This document shows positions 36,087 through 46,275 of a DNA stretch of 64,000 bases, piece by piece. The stretch spans positions 1-64,000 of the forward strand of contig MU404167.1 of assembly GCA_022695795.1 (NCBI GenBank). Reading direction: 5' to 3'. Origin of the DNA: Biscogniauxia marginata. Its lineage: Eukaryota > Ascomycota > Sordariomycetes > Xylariales > Xylariaceae. The stretch's first letter is position 1; the number at the start of each line of letters is the position of its first letter. The translations under genes and the position numbers were made by a program. The notes under the pieces are model-generated. The model searched no databases, was not told the origin of the DNA, and saw nothing but the letters and a program-made list of their open reading frames with translations.

Positions 36087-37365
36087 CTAAGCTTTTTTTT
36101 TCATGTTTGGCCCCCATTGGGCGTCCTTCATCCTCAAAAGGAGGTTGAGTCCCCAAAGATGAGGCGTGTAAGTCTTCCAATCCCCTGTTAGCCATACCCG
36201 GATCTTTGTCCAAAGGGAAAAGCTAGTCCACTCATGTTTCCACTGTAAAAGCATGTCATCTGTGATAGTCAGGAATTCGAGATTTCTGGGTAGAACCTCC
36301 TCGAAAAACCTGGTTTTATCCGGCGAATATCCCAGCAAAGACGGTATCGGAATCTCCAATCTCTTTAGCGCCTCAAATCCGACGAGAGGTTTCAAGTTGC
36401 CTATAATTGGAACGGGAAGAAGTTTTGCGGCTGAGATTGTCAAATCTGTCAGGGTACTTTGAACATGAGATAAATCGATAATAATTTGGTCGAGGTCGAT
36501 CCTATCCGCGTGGAAGTTGTCTTCGTCGCGGCGGAACAAATCCCAGGAGAGTGCTTTAAGCCCTCTGGTGGCTGAGAGCACATGACCGAGACTCCCCTCC
36601 CGTATTATAGTTAAATCTAGCGATGAGAGGTTTGTGGGATCAGGCGGATATGTCGCAGGCCATGTGAAAGTGGCCGGATTGTCGATCGAGGCCACGATGC
36701 GCCGAACCGATGGCAAGTAAAATAGCGGCAAGACATCCCGAATGTTTCCGGTATCTGTACGGGGGCGTGTACCGGGGTGGAGAGCAAAATATATGGCAGA
36801 AACGTCTCGGAGGCACTTAAAGGTAGGTAGTCCACTATTCCGATTTGTAGGCTCGCACACGGATGATCTAAGTATCATACCGACGAATCGGCTCTCTCGG
36901 GTGAAATTCTTGCCGGGATACAGAGATTCTAGGTTCGGGAGCTGTGATATCAAGAGAGCAACAAACGCGTCCATAGCCCCTCGACGTAGTTCTAGTATGA
37001 AAGATTCGCCGTACGGCACCTTTATTGCCTTGACAGATTGAATTGCTCTTCCCAACTCAGCCTCGGCAATAGGAATCTTTGGAAGCCCACATCGAAAATA
37101 TTGGGATATAGGATGTCGCATCCAAGGAGACTGTGCGCACGTGAGCAGCAAGCTCAGGTCTCTGCAGGATGCTTCGCAGCAGCACGGCAATAGGAGGTGG
37201 TCGGGATGCCCCATATGTCCACTGGATATTGGAATAAAGGAATGGCTCTGCGAGGATGCGTAAATCCCTGTTGACAAGGCACAAACTGTAGAGATCAGGT
37301 TGCCATAACGATTGCAATACCGGGTGCAATATTTCTATCGGGCAGTTAAGAAGAGCAGCCACCAT
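36087..37365 (-). pseudogene. F-box protein gene with an apparent single frameshift
   Basis: The protein starts at ATG 37365 with an F-box-like segment (CPIEILHPVLQSL, LYSLCLVNRDLRILAEPFLY) that would bind a Skp1-type adaptor of an SCF ubiquitin ligase. It continues HVRTVSLDATSYIPIFSMWA. Close to 37080 the frame shifts by one: the next expected words, PKIPIAEAELGRAI, are in a different frame, which then stays open to the TAA-type end at 36087 (RRGAMDAFVALLISQLPNLE, KNFTRESRFVGMILRS, LTDLTISAAKL). No splice site joins the two parts cleanly. It is either a recently broken gene or an assembly error in an otherwise intact gene of about 425 aa. The C-terminal part is typical substrate-recognition sequence of expanded fungal F-box families. 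Confidence 0.7.
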
Positions 37366-37810
37366 TTTTATTTATTCGGGATAAGTTCGTTAAGCGATGC
37401 AGTGCTAGAGACTTTGCATGCATATATGTAGGTAGATACAGCAGGGGGGAAATCGAGGATATCCATATCATATGGAACTGAAGGACCTTGAGGAGTAATT
37501 AGGATAAATAATATAAGTGGGCAACGATCTATAAAATATAGTCACGTGAATGCCTTTGATCAAATCGCTACCTAAGTAGCTCTTTGTTATAGTCTTCTTA
37601 TAGTCGCATTATTTGTTCATATCCCGCGAGTATTTTTATGAATTCTTATTATAAGAGTTATCACTAGCGACAAAATACCATGATAATTCTACTATATAAA
37701 TAATGGTTTAATGAAATATATTACGAGTTTAAGTAATATGACTTTAAACGATGTGTGAAAACGTTTATACAAAATGACAAATAAGACCCCAGCTTTCCAT
37801 CAGCACACAT
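37366..37810. other. AT-leaning spacer upstream of the tRNA gene
   Basis: About 445 bp with moderately AT-rich DNA, no open frame of interest, and no repeat I can define. It includes the F-box gene promoter and the 5-prime flank of the tRNA. Confidence 0.4.
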
Positions 37811-37949
37811 GGGGGGCTGGCGCAACGGTAGCGCGGTAAGCAACTACTGTCCTAAACTTACTAGTAGTACTCCATTCTAACAATCATCCAGTCAGATTCC
37901 AGTAATTGGGAATTCCTGAAGGTTATGTGTTCGAATCACATGTCCCTCA
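37811..37949 (+). tRNA. tRNA-Trp (anticodon CCA) with two intervening sequences
   Basis: All seven acceptor pairs form between 37811-37817 (GGGGGGC) and 37942-37948 (GTCCCTC), with two G-U pairs. The D arm is GCGC-AACGGTA-GCGC and contains an A box (TGGCGCAACGG). The T arm is ATGTG-TTCGAAT-CACAT and contains a perfect B box (GTTCGAATC). A poly-T terminator follows at 37952. The anticodon loop carries CCA at 37899-37901 with T33 before it. An 11-nt intron (about 37903-37913) sits at the canonical 37/38 site. A second insertion of 56 nt (37836-37891) lies exactly between base 26 and base 27; it starts GTAAGC, has TTCTAAC and ends CAG, like a spliceosomal intron. Removing both leaves 72 nt. Base pair 31-39 is A-C. 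It may be functional or a decayed tRNA gene. Confidence 0.75.
37836..37891 (+). other. Intron-like 56-nt insertion inside the tRNA gene
   Basis: GTAAGC at the left end, branch-like TTCTAAC 13 nt before the right end, and CAG at the right end are the signals of a fungal spliceosomal intron. Alternative internal pairings exist (GTAAG with CTTAC, ACTACT with AGTAGT). It interrupts the tRNA between the D arm and the anticodon arm, not the usual intron position. Confidence 0.6.
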
Positions 37950-38464
37950 CAGTTTTTTTTTCTTCGAATTAAAAATCTTCTTAGGCCCATAAAAACCATA
38001 TTAGCAAATTCAAGTCTTTTTTTTTAATCTGTGATAATGTAGCTAAAAAGCTATATACATATATTAATTAGATGTGTATAAGACTATATATAATTAATGG
38101 CCATATAATTGTCGATCATAGATATATACATAAAACCTAACTCGAGGCAGCTCAACGTTTAACACTCCTAGGTACCTACCTAGGTGCACATAACGGGAGA
38201 GGTGAATATAGTAGGCAGGTAAACTTGAGAGCACAGAAAGGGGGAAAAAATAAAAAAAGGCGTCTAGAAATGCTCTCTAACAAATTGGCATAATCTATAT
38301 GTTGATCAGTCTAGCACCAAGTATGGCGATGCATCCGTGAAGAAGCATAACTCTCTACCAACCTAGGTACCTAGGTTAGCTGGTCACCAGAGCCCTTGAT
38401 AGTTGCTAGACTTAGGTACTGTAAAGTTACTATGCAGCAAAAAAAAATATCCCGGCGATGCCTC
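37950..38464. other. Spacer between tRNA and MED4
   Basis: About 515 bp. It starts with the T-rich Pol III terminator and contains several TACCTAGGTA-type palindromes (38168-38185, 38360-38377). The remainder is likely the MED4 3-prime flank. Confidence 0.45.
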
Positions 38465-39651
38465 CTAATCATCATCGTCGTCGTCATCACCACCCATAAA
38501 CTGGAACTGCTTCTTCTCGCCCGTAGGAGAAGCGCTCGGCAGCGGAACCCCTGCACCTGCACCCGTACCCGCACCCGCACCAGCAGCCCTGGCGTCGCCG
38601 CCCATACCCATACCCACACTAACACTAGCGCGGCGCCACCCCTCGGCCTCCTCCCTCTCCCTCGCGCGCTCGCGCTCGGCGCGCAGGCGGGCGTTCTCCT
38701 CGCGGGCCCTGCGCTCGCGGTCCTCGCGCTCGGCGCGTTCCCGGTCCTCGCGGGCGCGGCGCTCGTCGTCCTCGCGCTCGCGGCGCGCCCGCTCCTCCTC
38801 CGGGTCGTAGTCCTCCGGGTCGACCCCTTGCTCGGCGAGGAAGGCGAGCGAGGCGATGGCGCCCTTGCGCACCTGCTCCTCGCTCGGCCACGGCACGAAC
38901 TCGAGCCCCGCGTGCGGGTTCAGGTGCGCGTGCAGGTGCTCCGGCAGGTGCCTGCTGCTATTGTTATTGCTGTTGCTGTTGCTGTTGGCAGTCGTCTGCT
39001 GCGACGCCTCGAATGATGATGATGATGATGATGGCCCCGCGCCGTTGGTGCTGGCGGCGGGGGTCGCGGCCGTGGCCTGCGGTTGCGTGGCGCCGTTGGG
39101 AGTCTCGCCCGGGGTCGTGGCCGCCGTCTCGGTGCCCCCGTTTTCGATCTTCAGCTGCGAGTCCAGGGTCGACGGCGGTATGCTGTTCACGGCCCCCACC
39201 GGCGGTATCGTCGTCTTGCTGATTCTGCGCGCGTAGCTCAGCAGCTCGTCGTATTTGATCTCGTAGCTCGGGCCGGACGGGAATATGGTCGCCGGGGTGC
39301 TGATGAGCTCCTTGCGCGTGTTGGCAAGGAGCCGCAGTGTGTCCTTTATCTGGCCGTCGAGGCTGGCGGTGGCGGCGCGGAGACTCTGGATGCGGCGGTA
39401 GTTGGACTGATGAGTTTGTACTGCATCTCGTATTAGTCCTCATGCGCATAAGCATTCCCTTGAAAAGCCCCAAGACTGGGCTTGTTAGTGCGGTGATGCT
39501 CACGGTCTCGTAGGCCCTTATTGAGCTCTTCGTCTGCTTTCCCTAGTTCGTTGACTTGATGCGTAGATGGGTTGTACTTGGCGATCGAGTCAATCAGTGT
39601 CCCTAAAGCCCTCTCGACGCGGTCGAAGCAAGTATCAAGCTGTTTGTCCAT
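38465..39651 (-). CDS. MED4: Mediator complex subunit 4
   Basis: Middle-module subunit of Mediator, which links transcription factors to RNA polymerase II in the nucleus. Exons 39651-39504 and 39420-38465 give 367 aa. Exon 1 encodes MDKQLDTCFDRVERALGTLI and the family helix up to LNKGLRD. Splicing gives RDLQTHQSNYRRIQSL, then LDGQIKDTLRLLANTRKEL and the diagnostic DELLSYARRISKTTIPPVG. The rest is low-complexity: Ser/Asn-rich stretches, a long Arg/Glu coiled-coil region (DDERRAREDRERAERE) and an Asp-rich tail (GGDDDDDDD). A GAT trinucleotide run lies at about 39012-39033. It is divergent from QCR10 with about 350 bp between the start codons, so the two genes share a promoter region. Confidence 0.9.
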
Positions 39652-39997
39652 GGTTGAGGTAACGCGACTGCGTGGTTGAACGTGTGGGAATAGGAAAAGT
39701 GCTTGCCGTTCCCGGAGTTGAAAGCCAGAATATCCAAGCTTGAGTGGTTGGCGTTGGCTTGTCGGGCAGGTGCCGGCCAGCCGTAATATGGCTGATGAGG
39801 TCCCTATGTGGGTAGGTACAATAAATGTGGCTGTCGATGTCATTGTGGCTGATGTTACCGGCTTCCTCCGAGGCCCAAAGAATGTCGCGCAGCTTTGCAC
39901 CTCTCGAACAATAGAAAATCGTCATTTAATAATTCAACAGTCAACATCCCACTTGCCATTGCGACCTCACTCTCGCTCTCTTCGACCCCCAGTCAAG
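39652..39997. promoter_or_regulatory. Shared divergent promoter MED4 / QCR10
   Basis: 346 bp between the two start codons. The stretch before the QCR10 ATG is rich in CTC/TCT pyrimidine runs, a common feature of strongly expressed fungal promoters. Confidence 0.5.
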
Positions 39998-40782
39998 ATG
40001 TCCTTCAAGGTACGATCTTCCTCAGCTATCCGGAGCCCCGATTCCCACACTGACGGACATGTTTGGACCTGCGGAACTCAGTTGAATCTTGGGCGATCTT
40101 GTTGCTAATTCCTTTGGGCTGCAGCCTCCCGTTTACCGGGTTGATTACCCGACCTACAAGAGCCCCTACGGCCCGAAGTGAGTGCCCACCGGAATCATCT
40201 CTCGATAACTTGGAGGGGATAGCGATGTGCTCTGGGGTAGTGAAGGGAAGAACGGAAACGGTGTGGTGGTGGTGGGGGGGGGGAGCGACAAGACCGCAGA
40301 GCGAACATTCACGGGGACTGGACCAGCGGCCGCTGACGACGAATGCGAATAGGTACCACTACCAGCCGAATGTCGCCGGATGGCCCGCAAAGCAGCTCGC
40401 TCGACTGTAAGAAACCCGATGTTGAATATCCCTTCTCGAGCTCTTGAGCTCGAGAACTTGCAATATCTACGGGCTCAGGTGATCTCATAAAGGCGCCTTT
40501 GCGTCCGATCGAGCGCAAGCTATTATACCGAAGACGGGGGCCGTCAATATGGTGCTAACAGCATTTTATACAGTGGTGTGAAGACCGGTGCCTTCGGCGG
40601 CGTTGCCCTCTTCGCGGTCATCTTCTACGCGTCCGGCATTCCCAGAGTACAGAAGGACATCCTCCAGAAGATACCGTTCCTCGGGAACTACTTCATCAAG
40701 GAGATTCCCGCCTCGGACAACGTAAGACCCTGAAATTGCTCTCAAAACCTACCCTTTCTAACGGCATTCATAGCCATTCTAA
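39998..40782 (+). CDS. QCR10: Cytochrome bc1 complex subunit 10
   Basis: Small single-pass inner-membrane subunit of respiratory complex III. Five exons (39998-40009, 40125-40177, 40353-40406, 40574-40721, 40774-40782) give only 91 aa, so the gene is mostly intron. The first exon encodes MSFK and the last just PF plus stop. The assembled protein contains YKSPYGPKYHYQPNVAGW, the TM segment GAFGGVALFAVIFYASGIP, RVQKDILQKIPFLGNYFIKE and the conserved end IPASDNPF. All four introns are GT-AG and their phases agree. A perfect 11-bp inverted repeat lies in intron 3. Because the exons are tiny, automated annotation could easily miss this gene. Confidence 0.9.
40433..40456. repeat. Perfect 11-bp inverted repeat in QCR10 intron 3
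   Basis: TTCTCGAGCTC is followed after two T by its exact reverse complement GAGCTCGAGAA. It would form a tight hairpin in the pre-mRNA, about 26 nt downstream of the 5-prime splice site. Confidence 0.8.
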
Positions 40783-41072
40783 GCTGTAACTCTGTGGTTT
40801 GGTGGGGCGTTCTATTGAAGATAGACAGAAAAGGGGGGGTCATCGTGGAAGTAGCGGGCGTGAATAACGAACGAACCCTGTACAAAAAAACAATTACAAA
40901 CAATATAGTTTTTATTGATCATACAAAGTCGTTCCCCCTCTCCTCTAATGATACGGAGGGTTTAATTCCTTGATTCTAACACATGCCGACTTCAACTCAT
41001 CTCTTGTCTATGCTGATGGTGGTGATACAGATGCCCAAATGTGGGCTGTTCGATGTTTCTACCGTCTTCTCT

Positions 41073-42632
41073 TTACCCTTCTATGCCCTTTTCCCCAGCC
41101 AGATAATTCCTCATTTCGCTCTTCATACGAGTAATTGTACCGGCACCGCCATAAACAAGACCAGTGTACACCATGGCGATGCTCGCGCCAGCGTTCAGCA
41201 CTTCCAGTGCTTGCTTTCCATTAGTAATGCCACCCGTGGCAAATATAACCTTCTGGTCTGGTGGCTTCCTTTCACTCGGTTTGGGTTGGGACTTTATGCC
41301 CTCTTTAGGTGGCCCGGTGATAGTTCCGTCGAGAGCTGCTATGCTCTGATCAACAGCCTCGTCAGCTACCACTGTCTCCTCGACTGACTGCAACGACCGG
41401 TCATCTAGCATTTTCCTGTACCGCTTAACCAGGTCCACGGTGCGGTCAAACATCATCGGGCCGGAGAAGCCACCAGTCTCTGCCATGGCTAACTGCTCCT
41501 TCGATGTGATCTTGACTCCCGGTGGGATCAAGCCCGCCCGTCGCTTCGTAGTATTCCCCACGATGACTCCGTCGACGCCGCTCGACCAAACTGCTTGGAC
41601 AATCCCACCTATCTGGTCATCTTCGTCCTCGTCCGGTGAGACTTTTACCATCACCTTGGGCTTCACCTTCCGGTCTGTCTTCCGAGCCTCGTCGACGACC
41701 GCGCTCAGAATTTTCGTCAGGGGCTCGACAGCCTGTAGGTCACGCAACCCCGGCGTGTTCGGACTGCTCACGTTCACGACGAGCACGTCCGCGTACCTCG
41801 CCAGCCGCCGGACGCAGTAGACGTAATCCGCCTTGACAGCCTCGACATTGCGCTCGTCCGTCTCCTTGTTCTTGGCGATCTGCACCAGCAACAGGCGACC
41901 GGGCAGCAAACTACCTGGCGGCACGTAGGCGTCCCCGTTCAGCACGCTGTCCTCGTCCAGCCCGACCGTCTTTGCGAACTTCCGGACCCGCTGCTGAAGC
42001 CGCATGGCCATGTTATCGGCGCCGTGCGAGTTCAGCCCGTACCGGTTTATGAGGCCGTCGAGGCCGGGGATCCTGAACATGCGCGGCTTGGGGTTGCCCT
42101 CCTGCGGCAGCGGCGTGCAGCCGCCGACCTCGACGACGGAGGCGCCGAGCGCGAACAGCCCGTCGGGGACCTCGGCGTGCTTGTCCAGCCCCGCAGATAT
42201 GCCGATGGGGTTCGCCAGGTGCGATCCAAAGACGGAGACCGAGATGTCGGGACCGGTGGCCCCAGCGGAAGGTGAGAACCGCTCGCGGGGGTGCAGGTTC
42301 AGGCTGTACAGGTTCTTCATGGACGAGACGGCGGCATCGTGGGCTTGCTCGGCATCGGGGTAGATCGCGCGCAGCAGGGGCGGGACGACGTAGCGATGCA
42401 CGAAGGCGCGGGTGTCGGTAGCGTAGAGGTAGACCAGGCCGCCGGATACGACTATCGAGGTCGCATAGAAGACGGCTTTGGCCCGAGACAACGCCGGAGC
42501 CTTGACGGTGGACGAAGAAGCCGCACGCCGCGACATTTGGGGGAAAACCGGGCTCGGGGCCGGTCGGGACTTCGCCAGCGTACTTGTGGCCGAGAAGAGG
42601 GGGCGGCGGGGGTTTGGGTATGAAGATGCCAT
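41073..42632 (-). CDS. Dihydroorotate dehydrogenase, mitochondrial (class 2)
   Basis: Oxidises dihydroorotate to orotate in pyrimidine synthesis and passes electrons to ubiquinone at the inner mitochondrial membrane. Single exon of 519 aa, with the start at ATG 42632 (MASSYPNPRRPLFSATSTLA), an Arg/Ser-rich mitochondrial targeting sequence. One TM segment follows (KAVFYATSIVVSGGLVYLYA). The barrel shows IGISAGLDKHAEV, VEVGGCTPLPQEGNPKPRMF, INRYGLNSHG, VNVSSPNTPGLRDLQ with the catalytic serine of class 2 enzymes, KVMVKVSPDEDEDD, GVIVGNTT and IFATGGITNGKQALEVLNAG. A low-complexity insert of about 45 residues precedes the last motif; such inserts occur in fungal members. It is convergent with QCR10 and divergent from ALG10. 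Confidence 0.95.
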   Translation of the reverse strand: MASSYPNPRRPLFSATSTLAKSRPAPSPVFPQMSRRAASSSTVKAPALSRAKAVFYATSIVVSGGLVYLYATDTRAFVHRYVVPPLLRAIYPDAEQAHDAAVSSMKNLYSLNLHPRERFSPSAGATGPDISVSVFGSHLANPIGISAGLDKHAEVPDGLFALGASVVEVGGCTPLPQEGNPKPRMFRIPGLDGLINRYGLNSHGADNMAMRLQQRVRKFAKTVGLDEDSVLNGDAYVPPGSLLPGRLLLVQIAKNKETDERNVEAVKADYVYCVRRLARYADVLVVNVSSPNTPGLRDLQAVEPLTKILSAVVDEARKTDRKVKPKVMVKVSPDEDEDDQIGGIVQAVWSSGVDGVIVGNTTKRRAGLIPPGVKITSKEQLAMAETGGFSGPMMFDRTVDLVKRYRKMLDDRSLQSVEETVVADEAVDQSIAALDGTITGPPKEGIKSQPKPSERKPPDQKVIFATGGITNGKQALEVLNAGASIAMVYTGLVYGGAGTITRMKSEMRNYLAGEKGIEG

Positions 42633-43050
42633 TGTCACGATGGTGTCGTGGGCTTGGTAGCCCTCAATGGCAAGCGGGTGAGGCGAGAAATGTGGTTTTG
42701 AGACAAATGGGTACAAACGGGGGTTCCTGTCGCCCGCGAGGTTCATATTGACGTAAAAGAAGCAAGGGGTCCGTACCGAGGGTTGCATGCAATTAGGCGA
42801 GTGCATGCACGGCCTAATACAGCTGACAGCAGCTGTCACAAGCAGGTAAGTTAACTGACATGGTCATGTCACTCAATTCATGCATCCAATGGTAAATGCT
42901 ACGTATTCAACCCAAAGACTACCTGTAAATACCTACACTCTAGAATATAGGAAATGAGCCCCTTTTCTCCTATTTCGAGGATGTCATGAATACAGTCGTA
43001 ATACTTGCTCACGTAGCCCTGGGGACCTTTCCTCTGGTGACATTGACAAG
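42633..43050. promoter_or_regulatory. Divergent promoter between DHODH and ALG10
   Basis: 418 bp between the two start codons. Contains CAGCTGACAGCAGCTGTCACA (42820-42840), a GC-containing imperfect palindrome, and no other feature I can name. Confidence 0.45.
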
Positions 43051-44852
43051 ATGGACTCAATCCTAGCCGCCTTCGACTCGTCTCTCACTCCCCAACTTTT
43101 ACGTTACGCTCTCTTATACGCCATACTCCGCCTATATTCTGGGGGAGCACAATCGCATCCCAAATCGCTCACTATATTATCTGTTCTTGTGACAGTCACC
43201 CTACTAGGCCGTCAATGGCTTTGGTTCGTCAGTGAATTCGTCCCTGAGCCGTACTTGGTAAGCACTGCCTTCGTCCTCTCCTGCGCGCCAATGCGACTAA
43301 GTTACTCTTTTGTGCTAGGATGAAGTCTTCCATATCCCCCAAGCTCAGGTTTACTGCGAGGGCCGATATGCAGAGTGGGATGACAAGATCACCACGCCCC
43401 CGGGGCTGTGAGTTCGCTCGCTTAGAAATCCCCTGCAGCATCGGATATGCCGTGCTGACTTGACACTAGCTACGTCCTCACTATAGTGCTGAACCGAATA
43501 TCGGGGCTCTCATGTCTGGTGAGGGACCTCCGGCTATTTAACGTGGAGATTATATCCTACCTGACCGTGACGGCCATAGTCTGTAGATCCCGATTCGAGC
43601 GTCTTGGTGCCGAGGCGCGTACCGAGCAGCGGTACTCCTCGTATGCCATAGGAACAGGACTCAACATCGCCTTGTTTCCCGTGTTATTCTTCTTCTCGGG
43701 GTTATACTACACGGACATCATATCGACATTCGTCGTCCTTCTCGCTTACATGAACCACCTGGCGAGAGCTGGTAAAGAGACCACTACGTTTACCAATGAT
43801 CTCTACACGCTTGGCATTGGGCTACTTGCTCTCTGCATGAGACAGACTAATATTTTCTGGGTGGTCGTCTACGTGGGCGGACTGGAAGTTATCCAGGAGA
43901 TAAAGACCTTGAAGCCAGTGCCTGTGGAGACTCCGGTGTTCACCGCCCTGTCCGAGCAGATCAACTTCTACGCTTGGAGGTACTCGTTAGGAGATATTCA
44001 TGATCCCCTATTAAATGACGCCTCCCCAGTCGGTACGTACACACCCTTAAAGGTTAGATATTGTGCATGCTAATCTTATAGACCTCGTGCTCTGTATCCT
44101 GAGCATTGGCATTGCTTCTCTATGCAACCTCCCATTGGTTGTACGCCGGTTCATCTGGCCTCACGGAGTCATCCTCGCCACCTTCGTTGCTTTCGTGGCC
44201 TGGAACGGCGGCGTCGTCCTCGGTGGGTTACCGCGACAACATACCTCACGGAACCATTAGTTACATCTAACACAGAATAGGAGACAAGTCCAACCACGTC
44301 GCTACTCTGCATCTCGCTCAGATGTTATACATCTGGCCCCTCTTCGCGTTCTTCTCGGCCCCGCTCTTCATCCCGAAGGCCCTGAGTCTAGCCGCGCTGT
44401 TCTACCAAACCCTGACCGCGCGGAAACCGACGAACCCACCCGAGCAGCCCAATTCTCGGTCCGAAAGAAAGCAATCTGCCGCCCTGATGCTCTTCGACCG
44501 CCTCGGGTCCAGCCACAGCGCCCACGCCGCCATCCTCCTGGGCGTGACCCTAGCCACCGCGGCCCTCATCGTGCGGTTCAACACCATCATCCACCCCTTC
44601 ACCCTCGCCGACAACCGGCACTACATGTTCTACGTCTTCCGGTACAGCATCCTGCGGGCGCCGTGGGTCCGGTACGCGCTCGTGCCCGTCTACGTCTTCT
44701 GCGGCTGGATGTGCTGGGCCGCGCTGCAGGGGTACTCGCCCCCTACCCCGAGCACCGCTGCCGCTTCGAGTCCGGGCCAGATACGATCACCGTTTAGAAC
44801 ATCGCCGTTATCGCCATCTCCGGGGAAGCGGAATCCGCTGCTCGCCCCCTCG

Positions 44853-44887
<35 letters not shown>

Positions 44888-45269
44888 ACCAGCCCCAACC
44901 TCAACAGTCCTACTCCTCCTCCTCGCGGCGTCCCTCTCCCTCGTGACCGCCCCCCTCGTCGAGCCCCGGTATTTCATCCTCCCCTGGGTATTCTGGCGGC
45001 TCCTCGTACCAGCCCCTTGTTCCTCTTCCTCTTCCTCTTCCTCCCCCCCAACACCATCACCCCCACAGACCACGCCCACCCCCCATCCGCGCAGCGGTCC
45101 TTCCCCGGCGGCGACGACGAGTTTCCTGCCCGTCCTCGCGCTCGAGACGGCCTGGTTCGCGCTCGTCAACGCGGCCACCATGTACGTGTTCATAACGCGG
45201 CCGTTCTACTGGCGGGCCGCCGACGGGACGGTGTCGGACGGCGGTAGGCTGCAGCGGTTTGTGTGGTGA
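43051..45269 (+). CDS. ALG10: Dol-P-Glc:Glc2Man9GlcNAc2-PP-dolichol alpha-1,2-glucosyltransferase
   Basis: ER membrane enzyme that adds the terminal third glucose to the lipid-linked oligosaccharide before transfer to protein (DIE2/ALG10 family). Exons 43051-43257, 43319-43407, 43470-44032, 44082-44222 and 44281-45269 give 662 aa. Hallmarks: the lumen-facing [15 protein letters not shown] made by the exon 1-2 junction, [44 protein letters not shown] across the last junction, and [17 protein letters not shown]. Many hydrophobic segments are present. Between the last core motif and the C-terminal TMs there is a Ser/Thr/Pro-rich stretch coded by an ACA/AAC repeat (about 44850-44890) and a CTTCCT-type run near 45017-45040, making the protein longer than yeast ALG10. 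Confidence 0.95.
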
Positions 45270-46015
45270 GAATATTGGACGAGTTACATACCTACCTAAT
45301 TACTTTTAACCTCAGGCTCGGGGGTAGAAGTATGTATTAGTTTAGTATAGAGGAAACATCCCGCTTAAGTAGACAGAGAGAGTCGGATAGAAACTTGCGC
45401 TATTTTGCCCCTTTTATTTTCCCCCTTTTTCTCGGTAATGATGCTGACCGGATCCCCCCCTTTTTGCGAAGCCGGTACTTGCGACTAGTAGCACTAAGCT
45501 CGATCCATGGCCGCAGCTCCTGCCGACTTATCCGATATGTTAGGTACCTGACAACTAACATCACAACGTGAAGGCGCCACCCAATAATATTTCCTCGGGG
45601 TTTTTATTTTTTATTTTTATAACTTAGTAAAGTCTACGAAGCCCGTATTCTTTCTCTCTATTTATCACAATTCGTCCATTAGTACGTACAAGTCTATAAG
45701 ATTACAGGTACGTGAGTTGAATGCATATCCCGATCTATAGACTTGACAAGAAAAATCATTTTTCCATCGTGGTTTTATGGTTTTCTATTTTTGGTTCCCC
45801 TATCCTCTCCCCTTCCCCACTTGTAGGAAGTGAGGATCAAAGAATTTATGGTGATACGTAGAATAAGATGATAACAATGATGAATAAATAAGTGGGGGAC
45901 ATGGCAAAAGATAACTTTTCTGCTTCTTTTTCCTCTTTGCATGATAATATTACACCATGCCATGCCATGCAGTACCAATGCCGTACCCTGCCTTATCCGC
46001 TCAAAGTTATTGTTG
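45270..46015. other. Spacer downstream of ALG10
   Basis: About 750 bp, including ALG10 3-prime UTR and AT-leaning DNA. A minus-strand open frame (45775-46149) looks non-coding here: it is basic and low in family-like features. Confidence 0.4.
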
Positions 46016-46201
46016 TTAATGCTCCCTAATGATGCCCTCATCATTTTCCCGTGAACGCCAGGCCCAAATACCGATGAACGCCGCCGTGCCGAGTCCGGCA
46101 TGAATGAAGACCCAGTATTCAGTGTCCGGATGCCCAAAAAACCCCTCAACCCTACAGATTAGCCGGTTGACTCTTTCTCTATGTCCCCACCATGCTCCAG
46201 C
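46016..46201 (-). other. Possible C-terminal exon of an unannotated small membrane protein
   Basis: One minus-strand frame is open from about 46201 to a TAA at 46016-46018. It reads like a real protein end: GAWWGHRERVNRL, then VEGFFGHPDTEYW, a hydrophobic stretch VFIHAGLGTAAFIGIWAW, and RSRENDEGIIREH before the stop. There is an AG acceptor-like site (CTAATCTGTAG) just before the VEGFF part. I could not find a donor that joins it in phase to the gene upstream on the same strand, so it may be a separate gene with a missing first exon, or chance. Confidence 0.35.
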
Positions 46202-46275
46202 TCATCACTTCGTACAACGCGGCGGCTAAACTGGAGGCTGCCCGCAAGATATAGGGCCGCTGTTGTCCTTGTTCG

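Noticed and set aside
38396..39016. Long plus-strand frame opposite MED4
   Set aside because: Mirror of the Arg/Glu repeat codons of MED4; strongly biased composition and no domain.
46174..46275. Open frame continuing after the TGA of the Ser-rich gene, suggesting stop readthrough
   Set aside because: The extension is only about 34 codons, which is common by chance, and the stop context is not the known TGA-CTA readthrough context.
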